Positions 27,901-42,900 of a DNA stretch of 64,000 bases are shown piece by piece. Source of the DNA: Tubiluchus corallicola (taxonomy: Eukaryota; Priapulida; Priapulimorpha; Priapulimorphida; Tubiluchidae). The position numbers and the translations under genes were made by a program. Under the pieces are notes generated by a model. It made no database searches, was not told the origin of the DNA, and saw only the letters and a list, made by a program, of their open reading frames with translations. The DNA lies in assembly GCA_030141605.1 (NCBI GenBank), contig JAQGDQ010002377.1:124001-188000 (forward strand), given 5' to 3'. Positions within the stretch are counted from its first letter, which is position 1; the number at the start of each line of letters is the position of its first letter.

Positions 27901-30900
27901 TGTGTAAAATTAGTTCATAAGAGTTGGCTTTTTAGTGTATTACTTGACATTACCATATAAGAGCCATAAGTATCAAGCATTTAACATACTTTGCTTTTTT
28001 GTGGCTTAACGCCACTAGACATTTTGCGCGATACAGGTATAGCTTCTTGCTTTAGGTATCTCTTAACTGCCATTCATTTATGACACAAGCTAACTATAAT
28101 AAATGGATAGACTACACAGATAGTGCAATAAGTACTACCTGTAAAGCATTTTGTCAAAGTTCTATAACCTGGCGACAGTTTGTTGCCACTACTTGCATCT
28201 AAAGTTACATTTCATTAAATTTTGCGTTTGTGAATTCTTTGTTAATATGTTGCTTTAAAATTGTCTTATTCTTGTTTTTTAAACATTTTCATATCCTCTG
28301 CATGAATTGCTTTATGCATTTCAAATTTCTTTTCACCAGGTCAAGCAAACAAGTGGATAAAGAACATGGAAAGAGAAAACAAACTTTCCGTCATTAAGCT
28401 CTCTGATCCCAACTACTTGCGAACCTTGGAGAACTGCATTCAGTTTGGGCAGCCTATTCTCTTAGAAAACGTCGGAGAAGAATTAGATCCGATTCTGGAT
28501 CCCTTGCTAAAGAAAGAGACTTTTAAACAGAGTGGGGTTGAGGTATCCTGGTTTTCATAGATTCTTTTCTGATGGATATGTGCATTTGCTCATTTCTGAC
28601 ACGTTATTTGAAAGCTTAAAGGACTTTTTTTCTTACATTAATGCCAGAAAGTTTAACCACATTGTTGCCAAGGTAGTCGATCCAAAACATTATGTGTAGG
28701 AACATTATTTTCGTATTTTTAACATTTCTTATAAATCTATGGATCACTTTTGTAAACTGGCAAACTTTACTTTCAATTTAAGTATGTCAGTATGCAAGAT
28801 ATTAAATCTATTTACTAGGCTTACCTGTTACAGCATATATGGCTGGGTGAAAATTTATTAGAATACTCGGAGGACTTTCGTTTCTACATTACCACTAGGT
28901 TACGCAATCCTCACTATCTTCCTGATGTATCCACGAAGGTAATAAATTAATTCAAAAAAAGGTCGTACGTAGTTAATTATTATAAGTAAATTGTTACAGT
29001 TTCGAGGCTATAGTTATAGCTAGAACTATAGAAGACAACAAGTTTTGTTTGATGTAACTTTGTTTGATCACAATATCGCAGTGAATAATGAAAGCATGGC
29101 AAGGTGTTTTTGCAAGTATAAAAGGCGTGAATCTGTTTTTAATCAATCAGTTAATTCACAAAGCACATGATGTTTTGTTGAATTTGGGTGCCAAAGTTTA
29201 TGGTCATGTGACATTTTGTATGACAGGTTACACTAGTCAATTTCATGATCACACCTCTGGGATTGGAGGATCAACTATTGGGTATCGTGGTCGCAAAAGA
29301 GAAACCAGAGTTAGAGAAAAAGAAGAATGATCTTATCACAAAATCTGCAGAAAACAAAAAGCAGCTTAAGGAAATTGAGGATAAAATCTTGGCTGTTTTA
29401 TTTTCTTCGGAGGTAAGTATATTTTGCAAGCAGGCATGGCTTTACAAGCATACAGTGGTAAAGCAGTTGGTTGAATTTTTTTAATTTCTGTCAGTTGTAT
29501 GATTCGGTATTATTTGTTAATTGATAATGAATGATTTCACATTTTGCGATAGGGCAACATCTTAGAAGACGAAACCGCCGTCCAAGTTTTGTCATCGTCT
29601 AAAACGCTAGCGGAAGAAATTTCTGCAAAACAGGTAATATTCTTTCTCTTTCTTTTTTCACTTTATGTTTTTATGTTTTTTTCAAGTTTATGACAAGCAT
29701 GTGTATTAATGATATTAGAATTTGGTAGTGATGATGTGCAGTCAAATTACTTTTTATACGACAGATTACTTTAGTTCAGCTAAACATACATTTACAGTTC
29801 TGAGTAATATATGCAGTATAACACTATATACAGTAATAATATACATATGTGGAATTTTTAAAAAACAACTCTTTTTTGGCACACCTTGATAGTGCACTAC
29901 ATGGTAGTATCTGGTTATGATGGTGAATTCATTAAATGTGTCATCACTTTGGATCAAGTTTTTATTTATTATTATGCTGAGTATTTATCTTTATTTTAGT
30001 GTTTTAATTTGACAGTCAGGAGTTTTAAATAATAACAATCATGAATTACTTCATATGCTCTTTACACCTAACATTTATATTGTATTTAGTAAACTACAGA
30101 AGGGCCTTAACCAATAACAAGAACTTCAAAGAAAAAGTCCAAACCCGGGCTATATTTTTTTTACTTTTTTCGTCACTTATTAAGTAACAAATCATTATTT
30201 TCCATATGTGATGTTAAATATACATTTTGAGTTGGTGCATTTAGTTCTGGCAGGTAACTGGCGAGTTTCATATGGCGAATACATCATTTGGGGGTTTTTG
30301 GACACAGTTATATTCCTCTAAGATGTCATTTAAATTTTTTATTATATTTATTAATAGCTTATTAGCAACATCCAGTGCTGCGCATTCAAATGTACAATAA
30401 CTTCACTTGCTGATACCTAGGACTTCCAACCAATGACAAAGTCAGTAAAAACTAAAGCTTTATTGTCACTTAAAAGCTTTAAATTGATTACTCATTATGT
30501 GTTTCATTAAAACTTTACAAGGCCATTTGGAACTATATGCAAAAATCTGCTTTTTTATTATTTTGCATACCTATACTGAATTTGATAAATTTGACTAATT
30601 TACTCTGTAAACATTGCTATGAATTAATGCTACATGCAGCCTAACTTAAATCATTTTATGTACTGCGTTTTCTAATATTCTAGCTCATTGCTTCACTGAC
30701 TGAAAAGGAAATTGACGAAACTCGAAATGGATATAAGCCAGTCGCTGTGTATTCTTCTATATTATTTTTCTGCATAACTGATCTCGCTCACATTGAACCA
30801 ATCTACCAGTACTCTCTCACATGGTTTATTGATTTATTTGTAAAGGTATGCATACTTCAAATACTTATTGTAAAATTTCTGTGGAGTGAAAGCCTTGCTT

Positions 30901-33900
30901 TCTAAAATGTAAAAAGTCACCGATCCAGTAATATAGAAAAGTTACTATTTTTTTTCAAAATTCATTTGTCAGGAAAATTTCATGTATTTCATATTGCAAA
31001 TTTTTACAAAATCGAAAGAACATCCCATCCCTTACTATAGGATGATATTTGTATTTTTTAGTTTTGATTTACGATATGTTTATGTATATGTGTCAGTTTA
31101 ACTTATTCTGCTTATGTTTTGTCATATTTATGAAAAAAATCAAAACAATAAGTTCTTAATTTCAGCAATTATTATTATTATTATTTATTATTATTTGTGT
31201 GCCTGCAAACCAAAACTACATTATAAAGCTTCAAAATATAATACCCTAAAATTAGGTCAAATGTCAATTTTTTGTTTTTCCTAAAAACAAATTCTAAGTA
31301 TTGTGGACTTTTATAATCTAGCATCAAATTTTCAAAAAAAAATGGAAAATGTTCAAAAAGCCAAAAATTTGATTTTATAATTATTCTTATTCTTTCTCTG
31401 GCTAAAATCTAGCATTGCAATTGTGAAAACTGTATTTTCGAACTCCGATAATAGCTTATTGTAGCGGTCATTTTGCTTGCGATTTTTTCTGTAGGCAAGC
31501 CCCAATATTTGTCGGGAAGAGCCATCTAGTGGATTTAAACATAACTTCAGTGTGTTCTTGCAAAGTTCGTAACAACCTCACTTTAGTACAATTTATAAGT
31601 GTTTTGTCGAAATGTACCAAAAAAACAATGGCAAACTCTAAGATCAATTTTCTCAAGATCATATTTCTCATTGTGCAGGCTGCACCTCATTTTCGATGTG
31701 GATTATCTCAGCTTGTAAATTATTTGCAGAATGTTTCTTAGCTGTAGAGCCTGTTCTTATTATTGCTGCTGCTACTGTACTGATGGCTTGTTCTGTTATT
31801 GTACTGATTTACTTTGTCATGGGCTATAGATTATAGCTAGGCTCATGCATTTTAGGGCACGTGACATTTGGGCACAGGGACAATTGGGCACGAGACATTT
31901 GGGCACCAGCAAAATTTGATATTGTGCCTATTTTTTATTTTTGTTTATTAAACTTTTAATGATTCACTGTTTTTCTGTCATAATGTTTAATAACACAATC
32001 GAAAACCAGTTAGTTGCCTTCTGCACTTTCTCCACCTTCAGTATAATTACCCTATGTCTAATTTTTAAAATTATCAAAGCATGTCAGGATCATGAATAGT
32101 GAGATTTAGATGTTCATTATTAGCAATGCTTATTTAAATTTGCAAACAGAATAAACCAACTTAGCATTTCCAGTTTGTTTCAAGCGAGCTGATGATATCC
32201 TAATGTTAATGTACACCTATTCATCGTTGAGCGCTTGGTGTGCTTTAAGTTACATTGTTTATACAAACTATACTAGCGGCATATTCGAAATAAAGCAGGT
32301 CAATCAATAAGAAAAAATGGTTAATACATAATTATCACTTTCACGATTAAGCTTCTTCATGGCGCAGGTCTTGTGAAATGTTCAACAGCAGAGTTTTTTA
32401 TACATGGTGAGTGTTTTAGTTATTCTAGTGTCAATTACAGAATCGTATTTTGGAAAATAGTTATTTATTTGTTTACAAAAACTTTAGGTAAATTTAAAAA
32501 ATTAGCATACAAAGAGGCTTCACCTAAAAGGCCAACTGTAGGCATCACGTTTTCCAGCGCGACACACAAATTGTTTTCTTCAAGTCGGCGTGCATTGATT
32601 CTGGTGCCCAAATGGCTGTACCCAATTTTCCCACGGCCAAGCGGCCGCACAAAAATTACTCGATGCCTGTATTTTATAGTCAGTCCACTATTAGCCGATA
32701 ATACTGTTGCCAATTCATTACCAGGTAAAACAAACCCTTGAGAGATCTGTTACAGGCTATTGCATGTCCATTAATTTTCGAATTTGATAAATTTCGAATT
32801 GATAGCCATTAACATTTGATTCACACCTAAATAATGTTACATAGACAAAAGGCTAACCACGGCAAGACCACTAGCTTTACATTTTTATAAGGAAACCAGC
32901 TGGATGTGAAATTAATCATCATAAATCTGTTTTGCCAGTACATTTTATGCTCTTGATCAGGTTGTTAAATCTGCTTCAAAAGTAATAGGAACTGAACAGC
33001 AACCTATAACACAGGGTTGCAAAGAGAGCGCAAGTTATCATTACATGATGAATATCATCCTGGTAATAAATTTTTTGAAATTTTATGACAATAAATTGCT
33101 TACTTACTTACATTCCAGTCAATAATTGACAGCAACAAATCGGAACACTTGGAAGAACGACTAAGGAACCTGAACATGCACTTCACTAACAGTATCTACC
33201 GCAATGTTTGCCGATCTCTGTTTGAAAAAGACAAATTATTGTTTTCGTTTCTTCTTTGCATTGGCATAATGAAAGGAGAGTAAGTAGAATATCAATTCTT
33301 TTATAGTTAAAAACAAAACACTACTTTATTAAAACTTTTACATTAAAAAGTTAAAATTATGCAAAACATTTTGACAGGCTGCTGCTGTCATCATCAGTGG
33401 TAAATTTACAAACGTACAACCAGTTTATATAGGCAGAGCCTATTGTGCACTAATTAAGTAGTTAAAAGAAGCCAAATAGGTAATGAATAGGTAATAAATT
33501 CTTTTAATGTGATTTGTATGACATGTCAGCTAGTGCATTTTGGCATGGATTTAGAAACAAAAGAAAAAGTGGTTTATCGTTAAAAAAGCAATACAACAGC
33601 TACTGTTGAAAAGTAGCATTCTTTCACCTGGAAAATACTTTAGTTATGTTCAGGGGCGTTGTGCACCAAAAAAAATTGGGGGGGGGGGGGGGCGACTGTA
33701 TATAATGGCGGAACTTAAATGTTTAAAAAACGTATAATTTTGAATTCCCACACAGTATTTTGCGTGCAAGAAAAACGATTTATTAATTCCCAACTGGCAT
33801 TTAACTTAAAGCTATAGCAACGGAAACTTAATTAAAATTAAAAATTTAATTAAAATTTAATTAAGTATTTATTAGCTGTCAGGAATCCAAAGATTTGGCG

Positions 33901-36900
33901 AAAAGATCTAGTAGGAGAAAAATGATGAAATGTGCTCAAAATCACGCCCTTTTATGCAGCAAACTTGTGGGAAAGAGTCGCTAAGGAGTAGCAAAGAGTC
34001 GGTAATGTCCAATCAGGAGGTGGCTCATCAATTTGTATCTCGCAAACCGACTCTCTGGTACTAGGCTAGCTCGACAAACTGACTCTCTGGTATTAGGCTA
34101 ACTCAACATGACTTCAATGTTTGCATTCTTTTTGCTCTATTATTTCCACTTGCTCACTATTATAACACACTGCTGAACGAAGCTCGAGTGCTAACTGAGC
34201 CGTTTTAACTAACAGTCTAACTGCAAAGACGCTAATGCTACTCAACGAGCTGCTTTGTTAACTGTTCCTGCCTGCCTCCTGAATAGATTACATGCAAACA
34301 AATTAACTACATCCTGACTTTCAGGTAAACACATCTGGTCAGGCACGTATTAACAGTCAGAATAATTTAACTCGGCGACAAACTTTAATGATAAAAAATA
34401 TTTTTGGGCTACTGTACCGAAATGCTCATACTGTTCGCATTTATGGAGCGCTGGCCCGCTATTGTGTGTCAAAAAGTTGGAAATAAATTTGCTTACCGTT
34501 TGCCATTTTGACATTTTCTAAAAAATTGGGGGGGGGGGCGGGCCCCTATAGCACGACACCACTGGTTACGTTTCAGCTAATCTACCCATATGCTGTTTTT
34601 AGATTGTTGCTGTTTGGTTTCATTCTGAGTGTACACTGATGCTATGCTTTTACTTGTACCTTTTACTACAATCATAGCAGATGTTCATATTTGTATATTT
34701 ATTTATATTTATTATATTTATTTATTCGCATTTATATTAAGCAGTATTTTAACGTATAAGCTAGTGGTGAATGTTTTGCATATTTTTATGATTTATAGGT
34801 CTAATTACATTATAATTTTTTAGTGTTTTAGCTAAATATTTCTAATTGAACCAGCGCCTTTGACAAAAAATTTTATTGAAAGAGCACATTATAAATAAGT
34901 GTATTATTATTATTTATTATTATATGAGTAAAGGAGACTAGTGTTTTAAGCTGTCTAACAATGTATGTGTGATGCCATACTTGTGCCTCACACATATCAC
35001 ATATCTACATACACATAGTAGAGCTAACTAGACTTTTGTGGCTCTAGTTAGTATTACAGTTAATATTAACACATCAGTGTTATTTGATATTTATATGTTA
35101 TGGTTGCCCTTCATTAACGAAGACGATGATCCCAAAGATAGTAGGAATAACCTGTGCAAAGATTTGATTTAAGTGATCCTGATGTGCAAGAACCTCAGTC
35201 GCACATGCTTCGGAATCCAAGCATTCATCCGATGGCAAGAGATAGCCAAGACGATCGGGATGCTAGGATTTCTGAAGTGAGCTGCCAATACTCAGATCCT
35301 TTAGAGCCCGCCTTTGTCCGCCTGCCCGCCATGCATATCCTTCCTTCGCCTTCACAATTGAATTCAACGAGCAAGTCCAATTTCACCTGATCAGCCGTTG
35401 AGGGTTCACTATTTAACCCATGGTTGGGACATGATTGGTGAGTGGCAGAGCATGTCCACACACTGGTGGGTCATGCACTCTGCACCTCTGGGGCTCATGT
35501 TGCTCGGAGATCTCCTATAATTTAACCTGGAGTATTTATACAAATATTGCCTTATTTACAAAAAAAAATTAATTGTTCTTCACTTATTTCATTTATTGCA
35601 GTCTGAAGATGAGTTAGGTCATTAGGTTATTAACCCAAAATCTAACTAAAGCATAAAATGCCATAATAAAGATTTTTTAATCAGGAGATTAAATCCTTTG
35701 ATTTATAAGACACTAATGAATACATTAAACTTGCTTACTCCAATTCCAAATACCTAAGTGTTTTATCATTGTAGCATAAGACATAAAAATTCTGATTAAG
35801 AAAAGCTGGATCAGAATTTTCAAAAAATCCTTGGACTGATTCTAAAGAACAGCAATTTTTTAACGTTTTTTCACTCCTTTGATTTTCGAGAGGTGAGATA
35901 AATGATGACACGTGGAGATTTCTTCTAACTGGTGGAGTAGCACTGGAGAATCCGTATCCAAATCCAGCTTCTGATTGGCTTACAGACAAATCTTGGTCGG
36001 AAATCGTCCGCGCTTCAAAATTGAAGTCACTGAATGGGTTTATGAAACGTAACTTATCTTTTTAAAATTGTGCTCGAAACATGCTGTTTTTAGTGTTTAA
36101 AAATGTTCTGCTTTAGAAATTATACCTGAACAACTTATAACTGTACTTGCAGTTGTAGCAGTTAAAATTTCATCTACTGTTAAAACTAAGACGTGTAGCC
36201 TTATGGCCACACCATAACTTGGTGCACTAAACCATGTATGATTTTGCAATTTAAAAAAAAATCTTTCATTTAAATCGCAGTATCTTGTATTGTATATGTA
36301 TATTTCTATAAAATATATTGATACGTCAAATATCAGATGTTGTGGAGAATCTGAAAGAGTGGAAACGGGTATATGATTCCACATCACCCAGCAAAGAAAC
36401 CTATCCCGGTGAATGGAACAACTTGACAGATTTAGATCGCATGGTTGTCCTTCGCTGCTTAAGGCCAGATAAAATTGTTCCAGCAGTTCAGGTAAGAACC
36501 CCAATTTTGACTTTAAAACGTAATTTAATTTTACCTTTGGTATATTAAATGAAATGATTAAATGAAATTACTTTAGATGAGATTAAAATATAATAAATTG
36601 CTAATATAGGTAGGTTATCTTGTAAGCAATGAAACTACTTTATGTATCTAGTGTATTTGTTTTTCACCATTAACTTAGGGTGCTGCAATTGAAGATAGTC
36701 TGCCATAATTAACAGTCAGTTACAACCAGGTGACTTTATAGCACATCTTATTGAAAAAAACGTCAGTAAAAAGGAATGTTTATTTATGTCACACTAAAGT
36801 CTAAATGTTTACTGGTTTTTCTAAGTACTAAACAATTTCTTTTGTAGATTAAACTAGCGTATAAGTAGTTTTTGGTCTTGCCAAATTTGTCGGCTTCTAT

Positions 36901-39900
36901 TGGTGTCGCATTTAAAGAAATTGAATGTGAAGCGAATTTAATGCTTAATGCTGTTTTGCTACCAATATGAGGAAACGTGCTTAATTAACTCTATGATTCT
37001 CAGTCTGATAACACGCATGTCAACTGTAGTACAGAGTTAGAACAAGTGCTAATTAATTGTTTTAAAGGTGTGGATATATTGGTCTGACTTCTAAGTTTGA
37101 CTGAGTGATTCAAATTTGGCAAAATTATAAGTTAATAGAAAAAAAGTGAAGCAAACAATTTAGAAACTCATTCTATCTAATTATTAAAGCACTTTTCCTT
37201 GGATACTTTTACTGTAATCAGTAGCTTACTGCAACCCAGCAATCTAGACTCTAGATAGCATCAGCAGATTAATCAGTTTTCTGTAATTAGTAGTTAACCT
37301 ACCACAGCCCAGTACTCTAGAACCTAGACAGTATCAGCTATTAAACCAACTTTCTGTAATCAGTAGCTAACTCACCACAACCCAGCAGTCTAGACTCTAG
37401 ACAATATCAGCTGATAAATCAGTTCATGGAAATCAGTAGCTAACCTACCACATACAGCCGTGCAGTCTATATTCTATAAGTAGCAGCAGTTTACTGTAAT
37501 CAGCAGCTAACCCACCCCAGCCCAGCAGTCTAGATTATAGATCAGCAGATAAACCAATTTACGGGTAATAAGTAGAAATAGTCTGTTGTATACGAAGTTC
37601 TTTATAACAGGGTTTGTTATATTGAAGGTTTGCTGTAGTAAGCTGATGAGCAGTGAGCTCAGACTTAAATTATGCAATTAAAACTATGTGTAAATAAATG
37701 CAATATACATTTTCAGGCGTTCATTACAGACCATCTTGGTGCTTCTTATATAGAGCCGCCGACCTTTGACCTCATGGGTTCATATAACGACTCACACTGC
37801 TGCAGTCCACTAATTTTCATTTTATCACCAGGAGCCGATCCTATGATTGGTTTACTTAAGTTTGCCACTGACTTAGGTTTCTATGAGAATCGTATACAAA
37901 GAATATCACTTGGCCAGGGTCAGGTAAGTTGGTTATCATTATTTATTATTACTAGGTTGTAGGGCATTACCTGTACTTTAAAATTATTTAAAGAGATGTA
38001 AACGGAACGAACTCAAATGTAAACAAAATCAACATGCGGCAAATGAAATCATTCTTTGACAGTCCATAAACACAGCTACTTGGTTTAAAGTGCATTTTAT
38101 CAGTATGATAATGAATAGAATAAATACATACATACATGATCATTAACAATTATGGAACAGCACTAAGTGATCAGCTAACAGTTTTATATGCAACCTACAT
38201 AAAAGCCTTTCACGTGAAGTCAGTCACGACATTTAACGTGAAGAAGTACAATAGATTGGTGAGACAATACATACAAGTTTTTGATAAAACTAAAATTGTA
38301 ATAGCCACTTACAAGAGAAAAATACAAAAAAAGGAGAAAGAATGGTGAGAATTATAATGGCACATTCAGTCTATCTGTATGTCTTTCGCCAGCTTTTCTA
38401 AGCCCTGAGTAATTTAAGAAGTTGATACTTGACGTACTGGTACAGCAAATCGTACTAATTTTTGGGTCAATCTGCTCATATTTGGATTTTTTATAAATGT
38501 TAAATATCAGCGTGTAACAATTCGCGCTGCAATCTGCCGACACAATCAAACGATTACTCAGTAGGAAAAAATCAACTAACAACAAAATTACCTGTGTCCA
38601 AATGTCCCATGTGTCCAAATGTCCTCATGTCCAAATGTCTTATGTGTCGAAATATCCTGTTTCGAAAACGCCTAGTACCTATTTGTACAAATATAGCCCT
38701 ATGCAGATTGCAGACTGTGAAGTTGCATATGGCATATAGACACACAATACACCCAAAACACAATATTTTTCACATGCTGTAACTTGTAGATTGCTGAGTT
38801 CTCTAGACTGTAATGTTGTCCATTGTCTAGGACTTTTTGTACATTCCTGTCACTGTTTTGTATCATATGCATATTAGCATGGATGCCATTAATTGCTTGT
38901 GGAAATATTACATTTGTTAAAGAATTCAGTGTGTAAATACGAAGTTTCTTGACTTTCAGTCTTTTCTACATCCTTATTTGTTGTTAATATAATGGATAAA
39001 AATCTGTGAAGTGACTTTTTTAGAGCATTACATTAACATAGCTTCTAGCAAGAGACAAAGTCCCACCAACCAGCTGCTGCTAAGCAAGCAAATGAGCATT
39101 TAGTATAGGCACTTAGTTCGCAATAAATTTTGTGCTAGAATCTTAGATTATACTGCCGATTATAATGTTGTTATATGTGCTGGTTCTCTGATTATTTAGA
39201 CAAATTTCTATAAATCAGTTCTGTGCATTTATCAGATCTTGGTGAGGTATCGATAGCTCAGTCTTTCCCTCGATCTTGTAATTTTATTAGAGCCAAAATA
39301 TTGCAAGCACCGACTCACAGTGATTTCTAAACTATAAGTGACCCGGATATCTATAAACCGAATTTGTGACTTTAATTCGGCATTTTCTCAATTAGATCAC
39401 AAAATAAAAAATTTGTCATCTAACAACAGAATTACACTAATAATATGTAATCAACTAATAAATCATAGTTAATGATTTTATATGTTATTATTAATAAAAC
39501 ATTGAAAAGGAGCTAATACCTCGAATTGTAATATGTAAACTGACAACCATAGCAGGTTTTTCGGTGTTGTGATTGCTACATTTCAATAATTATTAATCCT
39601 ACACAATTAATTAACTTGGTTTACTAGAAATACTTTTGGTTCTATATCTATACTGATGATTATGTCAATTTATAGGGTCCTATTGCAACCGACATGATTA
39701 ACCGAGCAATAACCGATGGCTCATGGGTTATATTGCAAAATTGTCACTTGGCTACCAGCTGGTTACCCAAACTAGAAAGAATTTGTGAAGAGGTTTATAT
39801 TTTTTTTATTATTTACTCTTTTTCATTAGCACATATTGAATTATGGTTTACATTGATTGCATTTGCCACACGGTATTTTTGTAATGAAATTTCTAATCAT

Positions 39901-42900
39901 TGTGTAAGATTCTTTAACTCAGGGATCAGACATGTACAACAAATAATTTAAACTGCCAAATTAGTTAGTTAATATTATATATGCTCACACACTCATGCAC
40001 ACACACACATTCATTGAAAAAGAATATAAACATAAATGTTATTGTTGTTTTACTGTGCCTATTTAACTATGTAGTATACAATTACTAGTGCATTTATTGA
40101 ACTCTTTGAGTAACTTATTCAAAACAATCTCATATTCCAAGCAAGGTTGGAATACAAATACCAAGTTACTTAATAATTAGATTATATTTGTTATATCCTT
40201 CCAGTTTGAGGTAGAGGTATATAGAATGCAAAGTAATTGTTCAGTTATTGTGTGGTAAATGCATTGTAAATATGGTATCTGGTACTCCGAAATGCCAATA
40301 AAAAAATCTGCTAATTGTATATTATAATTATGTTTTGTGCTACCTATGTTTTTATTAAACACTTAATTATCACAGGTTTAAGTTAAAAAACTAATAAATT
40401 TTTAAATCTTGTCCTTGTGCCATTTTTTGCTGTGGCTGGACGTTGTACTTAGATTTTTTCTTTAGTAATTGCAGTGAATAGTGTAAAATTTGGTGACATA
40501 ATGTCAAATATTTTAACATAAGGATATTACAGCTATCCCGTGTATAGCTACAACTATTGTTAGCAGTACCATCGGGGTAATTTCCTAAATTAATGCAAAA
40601 CTGTTAGGCTTACATTAGGATCTTACAGTCAAAGTCCGTGCCTGATTATTGGCACAGAATAAATTGTCTTAAGCGAATTATCACATGCAAATTTTTTTTC
40701 ATTCAAGAATTATGTTGTTATAGCAAAAATAAGTCATTCTAATCATCACCCAAATCATGCTAAAAGGTCCATGCACAGAAATATGGAGACCTACCCTGGT
40801 AAGATTTACTTTCTGATGTACACTTTCCAACTACTAATACATAGGTTGGCCATTTTAAAGATTAAAGAAAATATGTGAAAATAGATACTTTTACCATAAC
40901 CACAGAAGCTTGCAGCTGATGCCAGTCGTAGCTACTTAAAATACCAGAATTTAAGTTCAAACTCCAGAGAATAAAATGTTTATTTTTGCTTTTACTTTAA
41001 ATGGTGGGTAAACTCATCCCTAGAGTTTAAACTAGGAGATGTCTATCAATAAAAATAGTGTTCTGTAATCTTTGTCTTCAAATGCTGGTCAGTACGCCCT
41101 ACAGAACATGCCTGACACAAAAGGTTATAGACAACTGTTGCAGTTCGTATCACGTTGATTCTATGACTTCAACTCAGAAAATCTGATTTTGCGTAAACAA
41201 CAGTAAAAGCTACATGTATACCAGGAACAAGTTGCCTAACCTTCCCGTTGAACTGGTCGGTAAGATGCCCATGATACAGCAGCTTCAACCATTTTTGCTG
41301 TGGTTCTTTTTATTCAGAATAAAATTTGTTATAGCAAGAACGGCAGTCAATTAGACTGCATTAGTACTGTTATTTTATTGTTGCTCTTAATAGAACTTGT
41401 TATAGCAGGAACGAATCAACGAGACGGCACTACTACTGCTATTTTGTTGTTTTGTAGACTATCAGACCAGAAATAACTCACAGCGACTTCCGTTTGTGGC
41501 TGACGACTTATCCATCTGATCAGTTTCCCGTTTCTACCTTGCAAAATGGTGTCAAGATGACGAATGAACCCCCAAAAAGTTTGCGAGCAAATTTGTTGAG
41601 ATCTTACCTAAATGATCCTGTATCTGATATGAGGTTCTTCAACACTTGTGAGCAACCAGAGGTGGATGTGCACATTTGTAAAACTTTAATTTTTTTTAAA
41701 TACAATGACTGCAGATACAACTATAGTCAAACCTTGTTATAAGCCTTCCTTTTATAATTCAAACCTCGCTTAATGCCCAAATTTTTAGCAAAACAAAATG
41801 TCTATATTTGCATACACATGTATGTATTAATGCACTTTGTTGTAATGCCAAACTCGCCATAACGTCATCTTTTTGAGATCGAAAGCAGGCGATATAAGGA
41901 GATTGACTATATGCATATTTACTATATGCCAGTTTTCTAACAAATTCTGCAATTCATCAATAGTGCCGTATGAACAGCCAATAACAGATATCAGACATTA
42001 TGTTTATTGTTTTTAGGAATCACTAAATGGTGTGTAGTGTTAAGAATCTACATGTATGTGTGCTTAATTTCATTAGTAATAATTCATTATAATTTGCAAT
42101 TTCTGTTGGCGTATAAAAAACAAATATTGCCTAGTTGTTTTGGACAGCAATGCATTTCTCACTTTCATGAACAATAGCCCTTCAGACTTACAAGCAGGGC
42201 CAGATTATGACCTTTTGGGGCCCCTAGGCTAATGAAATTATGGTGTCTCCTCAGATGGGGCCAGGGCCCTTAATCTCAAATAAGAGGCTACTTGTTTTAA
42301 AAATTGTGTTTTTAGACTCCCGAACCTCCTTTTTTTAAAGTTGAAGTTTTATTTTAAATTAAAGGAATTATTCAGCAATGCAAAATATTAAAATATGTTA
42401 CTCATTTTTTTTTAAAAAAAATATTTGAAAATTTTTTACTAGAGCCCTCAAGCTTGGGGCCCTATAGGCTGCAGCCTGTACTGGCTTATAGGATAATGTG
42501 TCCCTGCTTACAAGACTAAGATACTTCCAAACGATCAAGCTATAGTAACAAAATTAATTTTTGAAAGAGTCTTACTCTTATGCATTTACAACAAGAAATG
42601 AGAACTATTGAACATGTACACTTAAAAATTTATAAGTAATATTTTTAACTTATACGTCTATGGCTGGTGTACTTTTAAAATATTAGTTGTAATGTAAAAA
42701 GCATTACATGGACTGGCCCCAGCTTACTGAGCTAAGTGTCTGCCATTTCGTGTTTATAACAGGAGCATACGAGCTAGGAAAGCAAATGAATGAATTAAAA
42801 CTTGTTGCACCTTAACAAAAAAGTCTTAAGGACAACAAAAAGAAAGTCGTTGCTGATTTAAGATTTGTAAGCATTGCACCAAAGTGCTGGAATAAGCTAC

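Noticed and set aside
35735-35989. 84-codon minus-strand frame
   Set aside because: Antisense shadow of dynein exon 33 (35891-36048), which fits the family on the + strand.
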